Shown here piece after piece: positions 1 through 9,106 of a stretch of 64,000 bases of DNA. The position numbers and the translations under genes are program-made. Origin of the DNA: Streptosporangium pseudovulgare (GTDB taxonomy: Bacteria; Actinomycetota; Actinomycetes; Streptosporangiales; Streptosporangiaceae). Each line of letters opens with the position of its first letter. Positions within the stretch are counted from its first letter, which is position 1. Where the stretch lies: the NCBI RefSeq assembly GCF_014648055.1, contig NZ_BMQJ01000008.1:235746-299745 (forward strand), in the 5' to 3' direction. The notes below the pieces were generated by a model. It had not been told where the DNA came from. It did no database searches and worked only from the letters and a program-made list of their open reading frames with translations.

Positions 1-334
1 TCTCGCTTTCTGGCCGCCCACGGTCCCCGCCGTAGCCGCCCTTCTTTGATGGGTCGGCTGCGGGAGCCCCGCATGGGCTTGGGGCATCCTCGCAGGGCCC
101 GCATGCATGACGCGCCGCCGTACAACCTGGTTCCCGCCGATGGCGGGTCGGCGGTTGTGGATCGCGGTGATCGCCGGTGAACGGCCTCGACACGGCCCCT
201 GACGTCCATCCGCCGAGCCGTACGACCCGCTCGTGCCGGTGTCCTGCCGCTGCCGAAGGAGCCTCGGAGCGGTTGTGGATCTTTGGGGCCGCTGGGAGGC
301 TGGAGTCGGCCTCCCGAACCGAAAGTAGGTCCCC
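1..334. other. left-edge non-coding stretch
   Basis: I see no gene I can support here. All six frames lack a coding-like open frame with a recognisable domain. The stretch is G+C-rich and has several short direct repeats around 'gcatg' near 70-110. It probably holds the promoter of the phosphodiesterase gene that follows, but no clear -35/-10 pair is visible. Confidence 0.5.
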
Positions 335-1204
335 TTGAGATCTCCGTACCCCCGCACCTCCCCGGCCGGCGATGCCCCGCTACGTCTCTCGTCCGTTCGC
401 GGCGTGCTCGCGGCCCTCGTCGTCGGCACCACGGCGACCCTCCTGCCCGCCGCTCCCGCCGCCGCGGCGGCGCTGCCCGCCTGCCCTCTGATCTTCGGCC
501 ACGGCGGCTATCCCAGCGGGGCGAACGGCTCCGACACGTGGAACCGGGACCAGGTCCGCCAGCCCAACCACCCGACCGGCATCCAGCAGCAGAAGAACTG
601 GGGTGCCGCCGGGGTGGAGGCCGACCTGCAGCTCACCAGGGACGGCACCAAGGCGGTCATGTGGCACAACGACTCGACCTGGGGCCTGACCGGGGTGAAG
701 AAACCCGTCAACCAGATTTGGTGGGCCACCGGCGATGACAAACTCCAGGGGCGGCGCATCAACCGGGGTGTGTACGTCGGGGAGACCGTCTACACGTTCC
801 GGGAGTGGCTGAGCGCCATGCGTTCCAGGAACATGATCGCGCTCGTCGAGATCAAGCCGGCGGCCAAGCAGTCCCTGTTCAACGGGGATGCGGCGATCAA
901 GTCCCGGGCCTGGTCGGAGATCCTCGGTCCGATCAAGGAGAACTACGGCGCCCAGGAGATCATGGTCTACTCGCACGACTCCGCGATCTGGGCCGAGCTT
1001 CAGAGCCGCGTCAACGCCCAGGGCCTCTCGAACGTTCTCCGTAACAGGCCGGTGTGGACGGACAGCGTCGAATGGGAGGAGCCGCCGCCCGCCTGGACCG
1101 GGAACACCGCCAAGTGGCAGAGCGTCCTCGACCAGGGACCGAAGCGCGTGGCCACCACCTTCACCGACGCCTACCGCAAGTGGCTCAAGGGCAAGTGCGC
1201 CTGA
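335..1204 (+). CDS. secreted glycerophosphodiester phosphodiesterase-like protein
   Basis: Predicted 289-residue exported phosphodiesterase of the GDPD TIM-barrel family, which hydrolyses glycerophosphodiesters to glycerol-3-phosphate and an alcohol. The N-terminus has arginines then a hydrophobic Ala-rich stretch ending near AAAALPA, a Sec-type signal. The mature part opens with FGHGGYPSG (catalytic His region) and continues with VEADLQLTRDG and MWHND, the acidic metal ligands and second catalytic His of the family. LVEIKP supplies the usual Glu/Lys pair. The ENT box of classical enzymes is absent, so substrate specificity is uncertain; a PLC-like PI diesterase is an alternative. The TTG start is chosen because it precedes the signal peptide and no ATG or GTG does better. 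It is isolated, with the next gene convergent. Confidence 0.7.
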   Translation: MRSPYPRTSPAGDAPLRLSSVRGVLAALVVGTTATLLPAAPAAAAALPACPLIFGHGGYPSGANGSDTWNRDQVRQPNHPTGIQQQKNWGAAGVEADLQLTRDGTKAVMWHNDSTWGLTGVKKPVNQIWWATGDDKLQGRRINRGVYVGETVYTFREWLSAMRSRNMIALVEIKPAAKQSLFNGDAAIKSRAWSEILGPIKENYGAQEIMVYSHDSAIWAELQSRVNAQGLSNVLRNRPVWTDSVEWEEPPPAWTGNTAKWQSVLDQGPKRVATTFTDAYRKWLKGKCA

Positions 1205-1312
1205 TCAACTCTCACTCCGAGTTCTCTGCGCGCCTCTGATCCCGCATGCTCTTCGCTCCTCCCCGCTCGATCCCGTGAGGTCGCCGCATGCGTGGGCGGA
1301 TCTCGGCGCCGG

Positions 1313-2416
1313 TCAGGCGGCGCGGGCGCCCGAGACCGCCGACAGCAGGCGCGCGCCGGCGTTGCGGGCGGCGATGCCGTACCTGGTGGCCGGGATGAGC
1401 AGCCGGGAGGCAGGGGAGGCGAAGCGCTGCTTGGGGTTGGTCAACAGGCGGTGCCGGGCCTCGTAGGCACGGAACGCCGCCGCGTGGTCGTCCCGGTGCG
1501 TGGCCAGCGCATCGGCCAGGGTCGCGGCACCGGCGATGGCCAGGGTGGATCCGTCGCCGAACAGCGAGACGCAGGAGGCCGCGTCGCCGAGCAGCGCGAT
1601 CCGCCCGGTTGACCAGCTGTCAAGACGTACCCGGCTGACGGAGTCGAAGAAGAGGTCGTCCGCTTGCCGTACCTGGTCGAGCAGCTCGGGGATGCGCCAG
1701 GAACCCCGGGCGAAGGCACCGGCGAGCAGCCGCTTGTGCTGGGTGGTGTCCCGGTGGTCGAAACCGGGCACGGCGGGACTACGGAAGAAGAACCCGACCC
1801 CGCCCTGACCACTGCCGGGGTGCAGGGAGACGGCCCGGCCGGGGGTGTTGTGCATGAGCACCTCATGTGGGTCGAGGGCGAGGCCGGGCAGGGGCAGGGT
1901 GGCCACGTAGATGCCCAGATGGTCGATGAACCGCTGCTCCGGGCCGAACGCCAGGCGGCGGACCGCCGAGTGCAGTCCGTCGGCGCCGATGACCAGGTCG
2001 AAGCGGCGGGGTGCGGCGTTCTCGAAGGTGACGTTCACGCCGCCGGGGTCCTGGTGCAGAGCGGTGACGGTGTCGTCGTAGAGGTAGTCGGCGGCCACTG
2101 TTGAGGAGAGGATGCGGGCCAGGTCGGCGCGGGGCAATTCGATGCCGCCGGAGGGCATGGATACGCCGCCGACCCGCTTGCCGTGGTCATCGACGAAGCT
2201 CAGCCGGGTCACGCGTGTCGCTGCGGCACGCAGTTTGGGCAGAACCCCCATGCGTTCGACGACCTCACGGGCGGGACCGCGCACATCGACGGGGTTGCCG
2301 CTGGAACGCTGTCCTCGGGCGCGTTCCACGATGGCGGGCTCGAACCCGTGGCGGGTGAGCCAGTAGGCGAGAGTGTTCCCGGCTATGCCGGCTCCCGAGA
2401 TCAACACGCTTCTCAT
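1313..2416 (-). CDS. FAD-dependent monooxygenase (PheA/TfdB/UbiH type)
   Basis: 367-residue flavoprotein hydroxylase. The N-terminal Rossmann motif GAGIAGNTLAYWL binds the ADP part of FAD, DLVIGADGLHS is the DG motif involved in NAD(P)H and FAD contact, and ALLGDAASC is the second FAD motif (GD). Family members hydroxylate aromatic compounds or inactivate antibiotics such as tetracyclines and rifamycins; the substrate cannot be read from sequence. The ATG at 2416 gives the canonical start immediately before the GxGxxG motif; an open frame continues upstream but crosses the TetR gene on the other strand. It is transcribed divergently from a TetR gene across a 75-base spacer that carries an inverted repeat, so repression by that regulator is likely. 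Confidence 0.85.
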   Translation of the reverse strand: MRSVLISGAGIAGNTLAYWLTRHGFEPAIVERARGQRSSGNPVDVRGPAREVVERMGVLPKLRAAATRVTRLSFVDDHGKRVGGVSMPSGGIELPRADLARILSSTVAADYLYDDTVTALHQDPGGVNVTFENAAPRRFDLVIGADGLHSAVRRLAFGPEQRFIDHLGIYVATLPLPGLALDPHEVLMHNTPGRAVSLHPGSGQGGVGFFFRSPAVPGFDHRDTTQHKRLLAGAFARGSWRIPELLDQVRQADDLFFDSVSRVRLDSWSTGRIALLGDAASCVSLFGDGSTLAIAGAATLADALATHRDDHAAAFRAYEARHRLLTNPKQRFASPASRLLIPATRYGIAARNAGARLLSAVSGARAA

Positions 2417-2432
2417 ATTTGGACCATAACTG

Positions 2433-2458
2433 CACTCGATGCAAATTCGCAATGAGTG
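2433..2458. promoter_or_regulatory. imperfect 26-bp palindrome, likely TetR operator
   Basis: The arms CACTC and GAGTG flank a core TGC-AAATT-CGC; 20 of 26 positions match the reverse complement. It sits in the short divergent spacer between the monooxygenase start (2416) and the TetR start (2492), where an autoregulatory TetR would act on both promoters. Binding is inferred. Confidence 0.65.
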
Positions 2459-2491
2459 TCGATAGGCATTCTGTGCGGTATCGTCTGCGGC

Positions 2492-3112
2492 ATGGCTGAG
2501 CTCACCCTGCGTGAACGGAAACGGCAGCGCACCCGCCGAGCGATCGTCGATGCCGCCGTGGAGTTGTTCGAGGAGCGCGGCTACGAGGGCACGACTGTCG
2601 CCGACATCGCCGAGGCGGCCGAGATCGGCACACGCACCTTCTTCAGCTACTTCGCCAGCAAGGAGGAGGTGCTCTTCCCCGAGAGCGACTCGCGGGTCGC
2701 GGCCGCCATCGAGGCCATCGCCGCGCGCGGGCCCGAGGACCGGCCGGCCGACGTGCTGCTGCGCGCGCTGCGCAACGTGAACCATGACAGCGACGAGATG
2801 GTGAGCAGGGTGGCCGCGCTCCGGTTGCGGTTCTTCCGGAGCGAACCCGCGGTACGGGGGCGCGGCCTGCAACTCCAGTTCGACGCGCAGCGGGAGATCG
2901 CGCGTCACCTGTGCGCGGCCTATGCCGAGGAGCTGGACGAAACCGGGGCGGCGGCTCTAGTGGGGGCGTTCATCGGGGCGGTCACCGGGGCTCTGCAGGT
3001 GTTGCTGGAGACGGCGGGCGACGATCCCGCCGTCATGAGCCGCCGCTTGGAGGAGGCGACGGACGCCGCACTGCGGCCCTGGCTCCGCGAACAGGGCAGG
3101 CTGCACACATAG
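2492..3112 (+). CDS. TetR/AcrR family transcriptional regulator
   Basis: 206-residue repressor. The N-terminal helix-turn-helix reads TTVADIAEAAEIGTRTFFSYF followed by ASKEEVLF, a classic TetR DNA-binding domain (about residues 10-55); the remaining helical part is the ligand and dimer domain. I chose the ATG at 2492 (MAELTLRERKRQ), which puts the HTH at the usual distance from the N-terminus; a GTG at 2456 would place the start inside the palindromic operator. It faces the FAD monooxygenase divergently and probably controls it in response to the enzyme's substrate or a related toxic compound. The inducer is unknown. Confidence 0.88.
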   Translation: MAELTLRERKRQRTRRAIVDAAVELFEERGYEGTTVADIAEAAEIGTRTFFSYFASKEEVLFPESDSRVAAAIEAIAARGPEDRPADVLLRALRNVNHDSDEMVSRVAALRLRFFRSEPAVRGRGLQLQFDAQREIARHLCAAYAEELDETGAAALVGAFIGAVTGALQVLLETAGDDPAVMSRRLEEATDAALRPWLREQGRLHT

Positions 3113-3860
3113 GACAGGCCGTATCGCCGAACCGGGGACCTGTCGGGGCGGCACCGACTGACCGTCCTCGGCCCGGCTCACCGGCACGCCGGGAGCCCGG
3201 CCTTACCCGCGGCGTGGGGCCCGCAGCCCGCCGTATCATCCCGCGCGACCGAGGCGGGTGGCACTGTCGTACGTCTCGCGGCCATCGAGCAGTTCGCTCC
3301 AAAGAGCCTGCGGGCCCAAGGAAGTGGCTACAGAGCCCGCGAGTCCCAGGAGAATGACTACGGCGGGGACTCTGGGCGGCCCGAAAGGGAGAAGCTACGG
3401 CGCCCGGCCCTGCGCTCTCCCCCGCCAGTGTGGCCGCAAGGCTACGGCGCTCCTCCCTGAACCGGGCGGAAGGGAGGCTTCAGCGGCGGTGCGGACCGTG
3501 GGCCGGCGGAAAGAGAGCAGCTACGGCGAGCACGCCGTACGAACGAAGCAGGCATGGCGCGGAGGTGGGTGGGTGTTCCGGCCGGCTTCAAAACGCCGGA
3601 AACCGTCGCGCCCGAGGCCAGGCCGGAGGCCGGAGACCACCGGAGCCCAGCCACAACGCCGGCCGGAACACCCACCCACCGCAGCGCGAACCGCCGACCA
3701 GCCCGGCAATCACCGACCAGCCCGGCAACCACCGGCCCGCCCCAACCCAGGCAAACACCCCCAAACGCGAAAAGACTCAGCCTGAACACGCGGAACCCGC
3801 CCAAGCCACCCGCAGCGCGAAAGCCCCAGCCTGCGAAAAGGGACCCGCTCCGGGAAAGCC
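3113..3860. other. 748-bp repeat-rich intergenic element between convergent genes
   Basis: No coding frame here looks real. The octamer CTACGGCG occurs at 3358, 3395, 3442 and 3521, usually after an A-rich purine run, with a related CTACAG at 3328. This is followed by a 23-bp inverted repeat (listed separately) and by a tandem pair of 19-bp units at 3696-3714 and 3715-3733 differing at one base. The composition becomes C/A-rich on the plus strand from about 3690 to 3850. It could be a genome-dispersed repeat; that needs a whole-genome comparison. Confidence 0.6.
3564..3680. repeat. perfect 23-bp inverted repeat with 71-nt loop
   Basis: The left arm 3564-3586 (starting GGTGGGTGGGTGTTCCGG) is the exact reverse complement of 3658-3680. 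The loop contains its own GGCCGGAGG repeats. It lies between the convergent TetR and sugar dehydrogenase genes. The length of the perfect arms is well beyond a normal terminator, so a mobile-repeat origin is possible. Confidence 0.75.
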
Positions 3861-5024
3861 CTACGGTTTCAGGGCCAGGAGGCGGTCGTCGCCTCGGCGG
3901 GGAGAGCCGCGGCCGTCCTTGTTGCTGGTGCCGAACCACAGCGACCCGTCCCGTGCCGTGGCGACCGCCCGGAGCCTGCCGTACCGGTTCTCGAAGAGCG
4001 GGACGGGCTTGCCGGCGGTGCCGTCCGGGTTCAGGGGGACCCGCCAGAGCCGCTGGCCGCGCAGGGCTCCCACCCAGAGGGACCCGTCGGCGTAGGCCAG
4101 GCCGGAGGGGGACGCCTCGGAGGTGGGCCAGGTGACGATCGGGTCCGTGAACCGGGGGCCGCCGCCGGTGCCCTCGACCTCGGGCCAGCCGTAGTTGGCG
4201 CCCTTCTTGATGAGGTTGATCTCGTCGAACGAGCTGGACCCGAACTCGCTGGCGTACATCCGCCCGGACCGGTCCCACGCCAGGCCCTCGACGTTGCGGT
4301 GGCCGTAGCTCCAGATCACGTTCTGGAACGGGTTGCCGGGCGCGGGCCTGCCGTCCTCGGTCATGCGCAGGATCTTGCCGCCCATGGAGCCGAGGGCCTG
4401 CGCCAGCGACTGGTTCCCGGTCTCGCCGGTACTGGCGTACAGGTACCCGTCGGGGCCGAAGGCCAGGCGGCCGCCGTTGTGGATGGCGCCCCGGGGGATG
4501 CCGTCGAGGATCACCGTGGGGTCGGCGAGTTCGCGGTCGTAGCGGTAGCGCACGATCCGGTTGTCGCGGGCTGAGGAGAAGTAGACGAAGATCCGGTGGT
4601 CGTCGGCGAAGGTCGGGGAGACCGCGACGCCCAGCAGGCCGCCCTCGCCGGAGGGGCTGACGCCGTCGATCCGGCCGACCTCGGTGACCTTGCCCCCCGG
4701 GGTGACGCGCAGCAGCCGGGCGGTGTCGCGCTCGGTCACCAGGGCGTCGCCGCCGGGCAGGAACGCGATGCCCCAGGGGACGGCGAGGTTCTCGGCGAGG
4801 GTGCGCGGCTCGCCCGCCGGGGCGCCGGTGGCGGGCGGTTCCGGGGAGCCCTGGGCGTCCCGGGTGCTCGGGGAGCCCTGGCCGCCCGGGGTGCTCGGGG
4901 CGCTCTGCGAGCCCGGGGCGGACGGGCCGGAGGAGCGTTCGGCCGGGGCCGCCGAGCAGCCGACCGCCAGGGCGGTCCCCGAGGTGACGGCCACGACGAG
5001 GGCCGAGCGTGCGAAGCGGATCAT
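3861..5024 (-). CDS. PQQ-dependent sugar dehydrogenase-like lipoprotein (glucose/sorbosone dehydrogenase family)
   Basis: 387-residue extracytoplasmic beta-propeller. The signal peptide ends in the lipobox LAVGC with the lipidated Cys at residue 23; a Pro/Gly/Ser-rich tether follows to about residue 70. The propeller shows the family signatures VPWGIAFLPGG, GEGGLLGVAVSP, HNGGRLAFGPDGYLY, YGHRNVEGLAWD and SSSFDEINLIKKGANYGWP. The soluble glucose dehydrogenase/sorbosone dehydrogenase family oxidises sugars with PQQ; many actinobacterial members have unknown substrates, and PQQ genes are not in this window. The ATG at 5024 has GGAGG seven bases upstream, preferred over an ATG 18 bases further out. 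It is monocistronic and divergent from the hydroxyacid dehydrogenase gene. Confidence 0.85.
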   Translation of the reverse strand: MIRFARSALVVAVTSGTALAVGCSAAPAERSSGPSAPGSQSAPSTPGGQGSPSTRDAQGSPEPPATGAPAGEPRTLAENLAVPWGIAFLPGGDALVTERDTARLLRVTPGGKVTEVGRIDGVSPSGEGGLLGVAVSPTFADDHRIFVYFSSARDNRIVRYRYDRELADPTVILDGIPRGAIHNGGRLAFGPDGYLYASTGETGNQSLAQALGSMGGKILRMTEDGRPAPGNPFQNVIWSYGHRNVEGLAWDRSGRMYASEFGSSSFDEINLIKKGANYGWPEVEGTGGGPRFTDPIVTWPTSEASPSGLAYADGSLWVGALRGQRLWRVPLNPDGTAGKPVPLFENRYGRLRAVATARDGSLWFGTSNKDGRGSPRRGDDRLLALKP

Positions 5025-5086
5025 GTTTACCTCCTCCGTCAATACCGCTGCATACCCGAAGAGGTTCCGGAGTGATCCCTTGGATA

Positions 5087-6004
5087 ATGCGGGACATGAA
5101 GATCTGGGTCCCCTCCCGAGCCGCCGCCGATGTCCTGTGTGATCTGCCCGAGGTGGAGTGCGTCGTCTACGACGGCACCGGTCCCCACCCGGCCGGGGCG
5201 GAGGAGGTGGAGGTCTGGATCCCCCCGCTGATGCCGGTGCCGGACGTCGCCGGGCTGCTGGGCCGGATGTCGGGGCTGCGCCTGCTGCAGACCGTCACGG
5301 CCGGGGTGGAGGGGTACCGGCCGCACCTGCCCGAGGGCGCGGTGCTGTGCAACGCCCGAGGGGTGCACGACGCCGGGACGGCCGAGTGGGCGGTGGGCGC
5401 GATGATCGCGGTGCTGCGGGACTTCCCGGAGTTCGCCGCCGCCCAGCGGCGCGGGGAGTGGGCCTACCGTCACACGGGTGTGCTCGCCGACTCCACGGTG
5501 CTGATCGTCGGCTACGGATCGATCGGCGAGGCGCTGGAGCGCAGGCTCGACGGGTTCGAGGTGGACGTGGTCCGGGTGGCGAGGACCGCGAGGGACGGCG
5601 TGCACGGTCAGGACGAGCTGCCGGAGCTGCTGCCCCAGGCCGACGTGGTGGTGCTGCTGGTGCCGTCCACGCCCGAGACGGCGGGCCTGGTGGACGCGGC
5701 GTTCCTGGCGGCGATGAAGGACGGCGCCGTGCTGGTGAACGCGGCCAGGGGCGGGGTGGTGGACACCGGCGCGCTCGTCGCCGAGCTGCGCCGGGGCCGG
5801 ATCCGGGCCGCGCTCGACGTCACCGATCCCGAGCCGCTGCCCCCGGGGCACCCGCTGTGGACGGCTCCCGGGGTGTTCGTCACGCCGCACGTCGCGGGCA
5901 GCACTCCGGCCTCCGGGCGGCGCACGCTGCGGCTGCTCCGTTCGCAGCTGCTGCGGTATCTGGCGGGGGAGCCGCTGAAGAACGTGATCACCGGCTCGTA
6001 CTGA
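5087..6004 (+). CDS. D-2-hydroxyacid dehydrogenase (NAD-dependent)
   Basis: About 305 residues. The dinucleotide fold has GYGSIGEAL near residue 143, the Arg of NAARGGVVD near 220, the acidic residue of DVTDPEPLP and the catalytic His of TPHVAG near 267, which is the complete Arg-Glu-His set of the D-isomer-specific 2-hydroxyacid dehydrogenases. These reduce 2-keto acids (glyoxylate, hydroxypyruvate, phenylpyruvate) with NAD(P)H. The start is either 5087 (GGAG about 14 bases upstream) or the ATG at 5096 (MKIWVPS); the two differ by three residues. The partner reaction is unknown and the neighbours do not help. It is distinct from SerA at 26197, which has an extra C-terminal domain. Confidence 0.85.
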   Translation: MRDMKIWVPSRAAADVLCDLPEVECVVYDGTGPHPAGAEEVEVWIPPLMPVPDVAGLLGRMSGLRLLQTVTAGVEGYRPHLPEGAVLCNARGVHDAGTAEWAVGAMIAVLRDFPEFAAAQRRGEWAYRHTGVLADSTVLIVGYGSIGEALERRLDGFEVDVVRVARTARDGVHGQDELPELLPQADVVVLLVPSTPETAGLVDAAFLAAMKDGAVLVNAARGGVVDTGALVAELRRGRIRAALDVTDPEPLPPGHPLWTAPGVFVTPHVAGSTPASGRRTLRLLRSQLLRYLAGEPLKNVITGSY

Positions 6005-6267
6005 CCGGGAAAGGAATCCGGCCGTGGCTGCCTCGTGACCTCCGCCGCCTACCGTGGATGGCGCGATCTCGATCGTTACATGGTTATCAGATCGGTGACG
6101 ACTACGGCGTTGTCACCATCCGCGCCGACCGGGGAGCACAGACTGGTCGTGTGCCGCCCGGTTCGGGCGGAGGACGAAGGATGACGTGGTGACAGCGGCG
6201 ACGCTGGAGCGGCGGCCAAGGGAACGCCGCGGAGGCAGGACGAGACGACACCGATGGGCAGACGACA

Positions 6268-8967
6268 TTGATCCGCTGGCGTGACCCCCGGGTGCCGCCG
6301 GCCGCGGTCGCCGGGCTCGGCGCGGCGGGGCTGGCCGCCGCGCTCGCCGACGGCGCCTCGGCCGCGGTCGCCGGGGCGGTGGCGGGTGTCGCCGCGGCGG
6401 CGGTCGCCGTCGTGTCACTGATCATGGCGGTGCTCCGGATCGCCGACCGGCGCGAGGCGCGTGCCTGGCGCTGGCTGGCGGGGGGCGCGGCCACCTGGCT
6501 GGCCGGGGCGGGCGTGCGGCCGATCGCGGACGGCACGCCGTTCGCGGTGAGCTTCGCCGACCTGATGGTCCTGGCCGGTACGGCGATGCTCGCCATCGGC
6601 ACGGGGCTGTGCGCCGTCCGGCCGGCGTACGGGCGGGCGTCGTTGCGTGACGCCTCCGACGCCTACGTGAGCGCCGCCTCGATATTCCTGGTCGGCTGGG
6701 TCACCCTGCTCGGACCGGCCTACCACGACTCGGGGGGGCCGGGCGTCTTCGCGGTGAGCCTGGCCTCGCCGGTGCTCTGCCTGGCCTTCACCTGCGCGGT
6801 GGGGCCCGCGGTGCTGCCCGCCCGCCGGTCGGCGGGGCCGGTCGGCCTGGCGGCGCTGGGGCTGCTGGCCGCCCTCACCGCCACGGAGACGGCGGGCGCG
6901 CTGACCCGGATGACGGGCGACGATCCGTCGCCGTTCGGGCTGTGGCTCGCGCCGGTGGCCTTCCTGCTGTTCGCCGCCGTCCCCTGGTGCCGCCGTACGG
7001 CGCGCGCGCCCGACGCCCCGGACCCGGGTGACGACACGGGTGCGGATGCGGACGCGGACGCGGGCGTGGAGGTAGGCGCGGGCGCGCAGGCCGCCTCCTC
7101 GCTGATCGCGGCGGTGCCGTTGATCCTGGTGCTCGTGGCGACCGTGGCCCTGGTCCTGCGGCTGCTGGGTGGGGGCGTGGCGGGACCGCCCGCCGTACCG
7201 GCGCTGGTGGCGACGTCGGTCGTCGCGGTCCTGGTGGTGCGGCTGTTCGTGATGCTGGCCGACGCCGGCCGGATGCGGCGTCTGATGGATCTCGGCGAGC
7301 GGCAGCTGCAGGATCTCGCGGAGAGCACCGGTGACGTGGTTCTTCTGTGCGACCACGCGGGCGTGGTGCGGGAGATCGGGGAGGGGGTGGAGGTCACCTA
7401 CGGCTACCGCCCCGAGGACATGATCGGCGGTTCGATCTTCGACTACATCCACCCCGAGGACGTCCCGGGCATCCAGATGGCGCTGCGCGCGATGAGCCTC
7501 GCGGACGAGCAGGCCGAGGGCGGCGGCACCTGCATGATCGGATGCCGGGTGCGGGCGGCCGACGGCACCTGGCGGCCCACCGAGTCGGTGGCCACCCGGC
7601 ACTCCCGGGGTGAGAACCTCCTGCTGGTCACGACCCGCGACGTCAGCGGCCAGGAGGCGCTGCGCAACCAGGTGGCGCACCTGACGTTCCACGACGGCGT
7701 CACCGGCCTGCCCAACCGCGCCTATTTCGAGGAGCGCACCCGGGAGGTGCTGGCCCGTCCCGGGGTGAACAGCGTCGCCGTGGTGTTCCTGGACCTGGAC
7801 GGGTTCACCGCGGTCAACGACTCGGTGGGCCACGCCAGCGGCGACTACCTCCTGGGGCAGGCGGCCCGCAGGCTGCGCGCGGCCGTACGGGCCGACGACA
7901 CCCTGGCGCGCTGGGGCGGCGACGAGTTCGCGGTGCTGCTGGAGGTGGCGGGTGACGCCCAGACGGCGGTGGACCTCGCCGAACGGCTGGTCCGGGCGGT
8001 CTCCGCCGAGCCGTTCCGGGTGGCCGACCGCGACATCGCGATGACCGCGAGCGTCGGGGTGGCCTTCGCCGACGAGGAGGTTTCCTCGGCCGACCTGATC
8101 CGCAACGCGGACGTGGCGATGGCGCGGGCCAAGGACATCGGCGGGCCGCGGGTGGAGGTGTTCGCCGCGCACATGCACGCCGACGTGGTGCGCCGCCTGG
8201 AGCTGGCGGCCGACCTGCAGCGGGCGCTGCTGGAGGACCAGTTCGCGATCGAGTACCAGCCGATGGTGGACCTGGCGACCTCGCGCGTCACCGCGGTGGA
8301 GGCGCTGGTGCGCTGGTGGCGGGACGGCGCGTTCGTGCCGCCGGAGCGGTTCCTCGGCCCGGCCGAGGACACCGGGCTGATCGTCCCGCTGGGCGAGTGG
8401 ATCCTGCGCCGGGCCTGCCGGGAGGTGGCGGCGTGGCGGGCGTCCTCCTGGGACATCGGGCTGTCGCTCAACCTGTCGGCGCGGCAGATCATGGCCCCGC
8501 GGTTCGTCGAGACCGTCGAGTCGGCGCTCGCCGAGAGCGGCCTGCCGCCCAGCGCGCTGACGCTGGAGGTCATCGAGGAGATGCTGGTCGAGGACGCCGA
8601 GGAGACCCTCACCCGGCTGTCGGAGCTGCGCGAGCTGGGGGTGCGGCTGGCCATCGACGACTTCGGGACGGGCTACGCCTCGCTGGCGCTGCTGCGGCAG
8701 CTCCCGGTGGACATGATCAAGGTCGATCCGTCGTTCGTGTCCGGGCTGGGCGCCGACGAGACGCTGACCCTGCTGACCCGCACGATCGTACGGCTCGGCC
8801 ATGATCTGGGGCTGATCGTGGTGGCGGAGGGCATCGAGCGGCCCGAGCAGCTCGACCTGCTGCGTGAGATGGGCTGCACCCGGGGGCAGGGTTTCCTGGT
8901 GGCGCGGCCGATGGACGCCCGGGGGATCGACGAGCTCATGCCCGCGGGTCTGCACAGCGCCGTCTGA
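6268..8967 (+). CDS. membrane PAS-GGDEF-EAL cyclic-di-GMP turnover protein
   Basis: 899 residues. The N-terminal third (about 1-330) is a membrane module with roughly eight to ten hydrophobic segments interrupted by an acidic cytoplasmic loop rich in Asp/Ala near residue 260. A PAS-like sensor (about 340-460) is followed by a diguanylate cyclase domain with intact RWGGDEF near residue 550 and a phosphodiesterase domain with VEALVRW near 679, IDDFGTGYASL near 797 and VAEGIE. Both active sites look complete, so it could make and degrade c-di-GMP, which in actinomycetes controls development. The TTG start is forced: in-frame sequence back to a TGA at 6190 has no ATG or GTG. A strong hairpin overlaps its stop codon. 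No operon partner. Confidence 0.88.
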   Translation: MIRWRDPRVPPAAVAGLGAAGLAAALADGASAAVAGAVAGVAAAAVAVVSLIMAVLRIADRREARAWRWLAGGAATWLAGAGVRPIADGTPFAVSFADLMVLAGTAMLAIGTGLCAVRPAYGRASLRDASDAYVSAASIFLVGWVTLLGPAYHDSGGPGVFAVSLASPVLCLAFTCAVGPAVLPARRSAGPVGLAALGLLAALTATETAGALTRMTGDDPSPFGLWLAPVAFLLFAAVPWCRRTARAPDAPDPGDDTGADADADAGVEVGAGAQAASSLIAAVPLILVLVATVALVLRLLGGGVAGPPAVPALVATSVVAVLVVRLFVMLADAGRMRRLMDLGERQLQDLAESTGDVVLLCDHAGVVREIGEGVEVTYGYRPEDMIGGSIFDYIHPEDVPGIQMALRAMSLADEQAEGGGTCMIGCRVRAADGTWRPTESVATRHSRGENLLLVTTRDVSGQEALRNQVAHLTFHDGVTGLPNRAYFEERTREVLARPGVNSVAVVFLDLDGFTAVNDSVGHASGDYLLGQAARRLRAAVRADDTLARWGGDEFAVLLEVAGDAQTAVDLAERLVRAVSAEPFRVADRDIAMTASVGVAFADEEVSSADLIRNADVAMARAKDIGGPRVEVFAAHMHADVVRRLELAADLQRALLEDQFAIEYQPMVDLATSRVTAVEALVRWWRDGAFVPPERFLGPAEDTGLIVPLGEWILRRACREVAAWRASSWDIGLSLNLSARQIMAPRFVETVESALAESGLPPSALTLEVIEEMLVEDAEETLTRLSELRELGVRLAIDDFGTGYASLALLRQLPVDMIKVDPSFVSGLGADETLTLLTRTIVRLGHDLGLIVVAEGIERPEQLDLLREMGCTRGQGFLVARPMDARGIDELMPAGLHSAV

Positions 8968-9010
8968 CGGCCGCGCCGTACGGGGAGGTGTCCCGTACGG
9001 CGCGGCCGTC
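8966..9010 (+). terminator. strong hairpin at the end of the GGDEF-EAL gene
   Basis: Perfect 19-bp stem (8966-8984 with 8992-9010) and a 7-base loop. The stem begins inside the TGA stop codon. No T-run follows, as is common in G+C-rich actinomycetes. Confidence 0.75.
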
Positions 9011-9038
9011 CCATGGGCCTCTCCTGCCCGGAATTTCA

Positions 9039-9053
9039 TCTCGGAGTGTGAGA
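9039..9053. promoter_or_regulatory. TCTC-N7-GAGA motif upstream of ilvB
   Basis: The sequence TCTCGGAGTGTGAGA lies about 30 bases before a TTGACT hexamer (9070-9075) in the ilvB leader region. The same spaced half-sites occur between ndgR and leuC (57655-57669). It is a candidate site for the IclR-type regulator NdgR; this is inference. Confidence 0.4.
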
Positions 9054-9106
9054 CACCCGTCCCACCAATTTGACTCAGGGCCGCAATGTCGGCCATGGTG
9101 GGAGCC

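Noticed and set aside
2456-2491. GTG at 2456 as TetR start
   Set aside because: It overlaps the palindromic operator and would add 12 residues not typical of the family.
3258-3785. Protein-coding gene in the repeat element
   Set aside because: The 175-codon frame is low-complexity, Arg/Pro-rich and dominated by the repeats; no ribosome site or domain.
6005-6267. Gene between the hydroxyacid dehydrogenase and the GGDEF-EAL gene
   Set aside because: Short frames only, no ribosome site or conserved pattern; a GGTGAC/GTCACC dyad near 6094-6117 was seen but is too weak to list.
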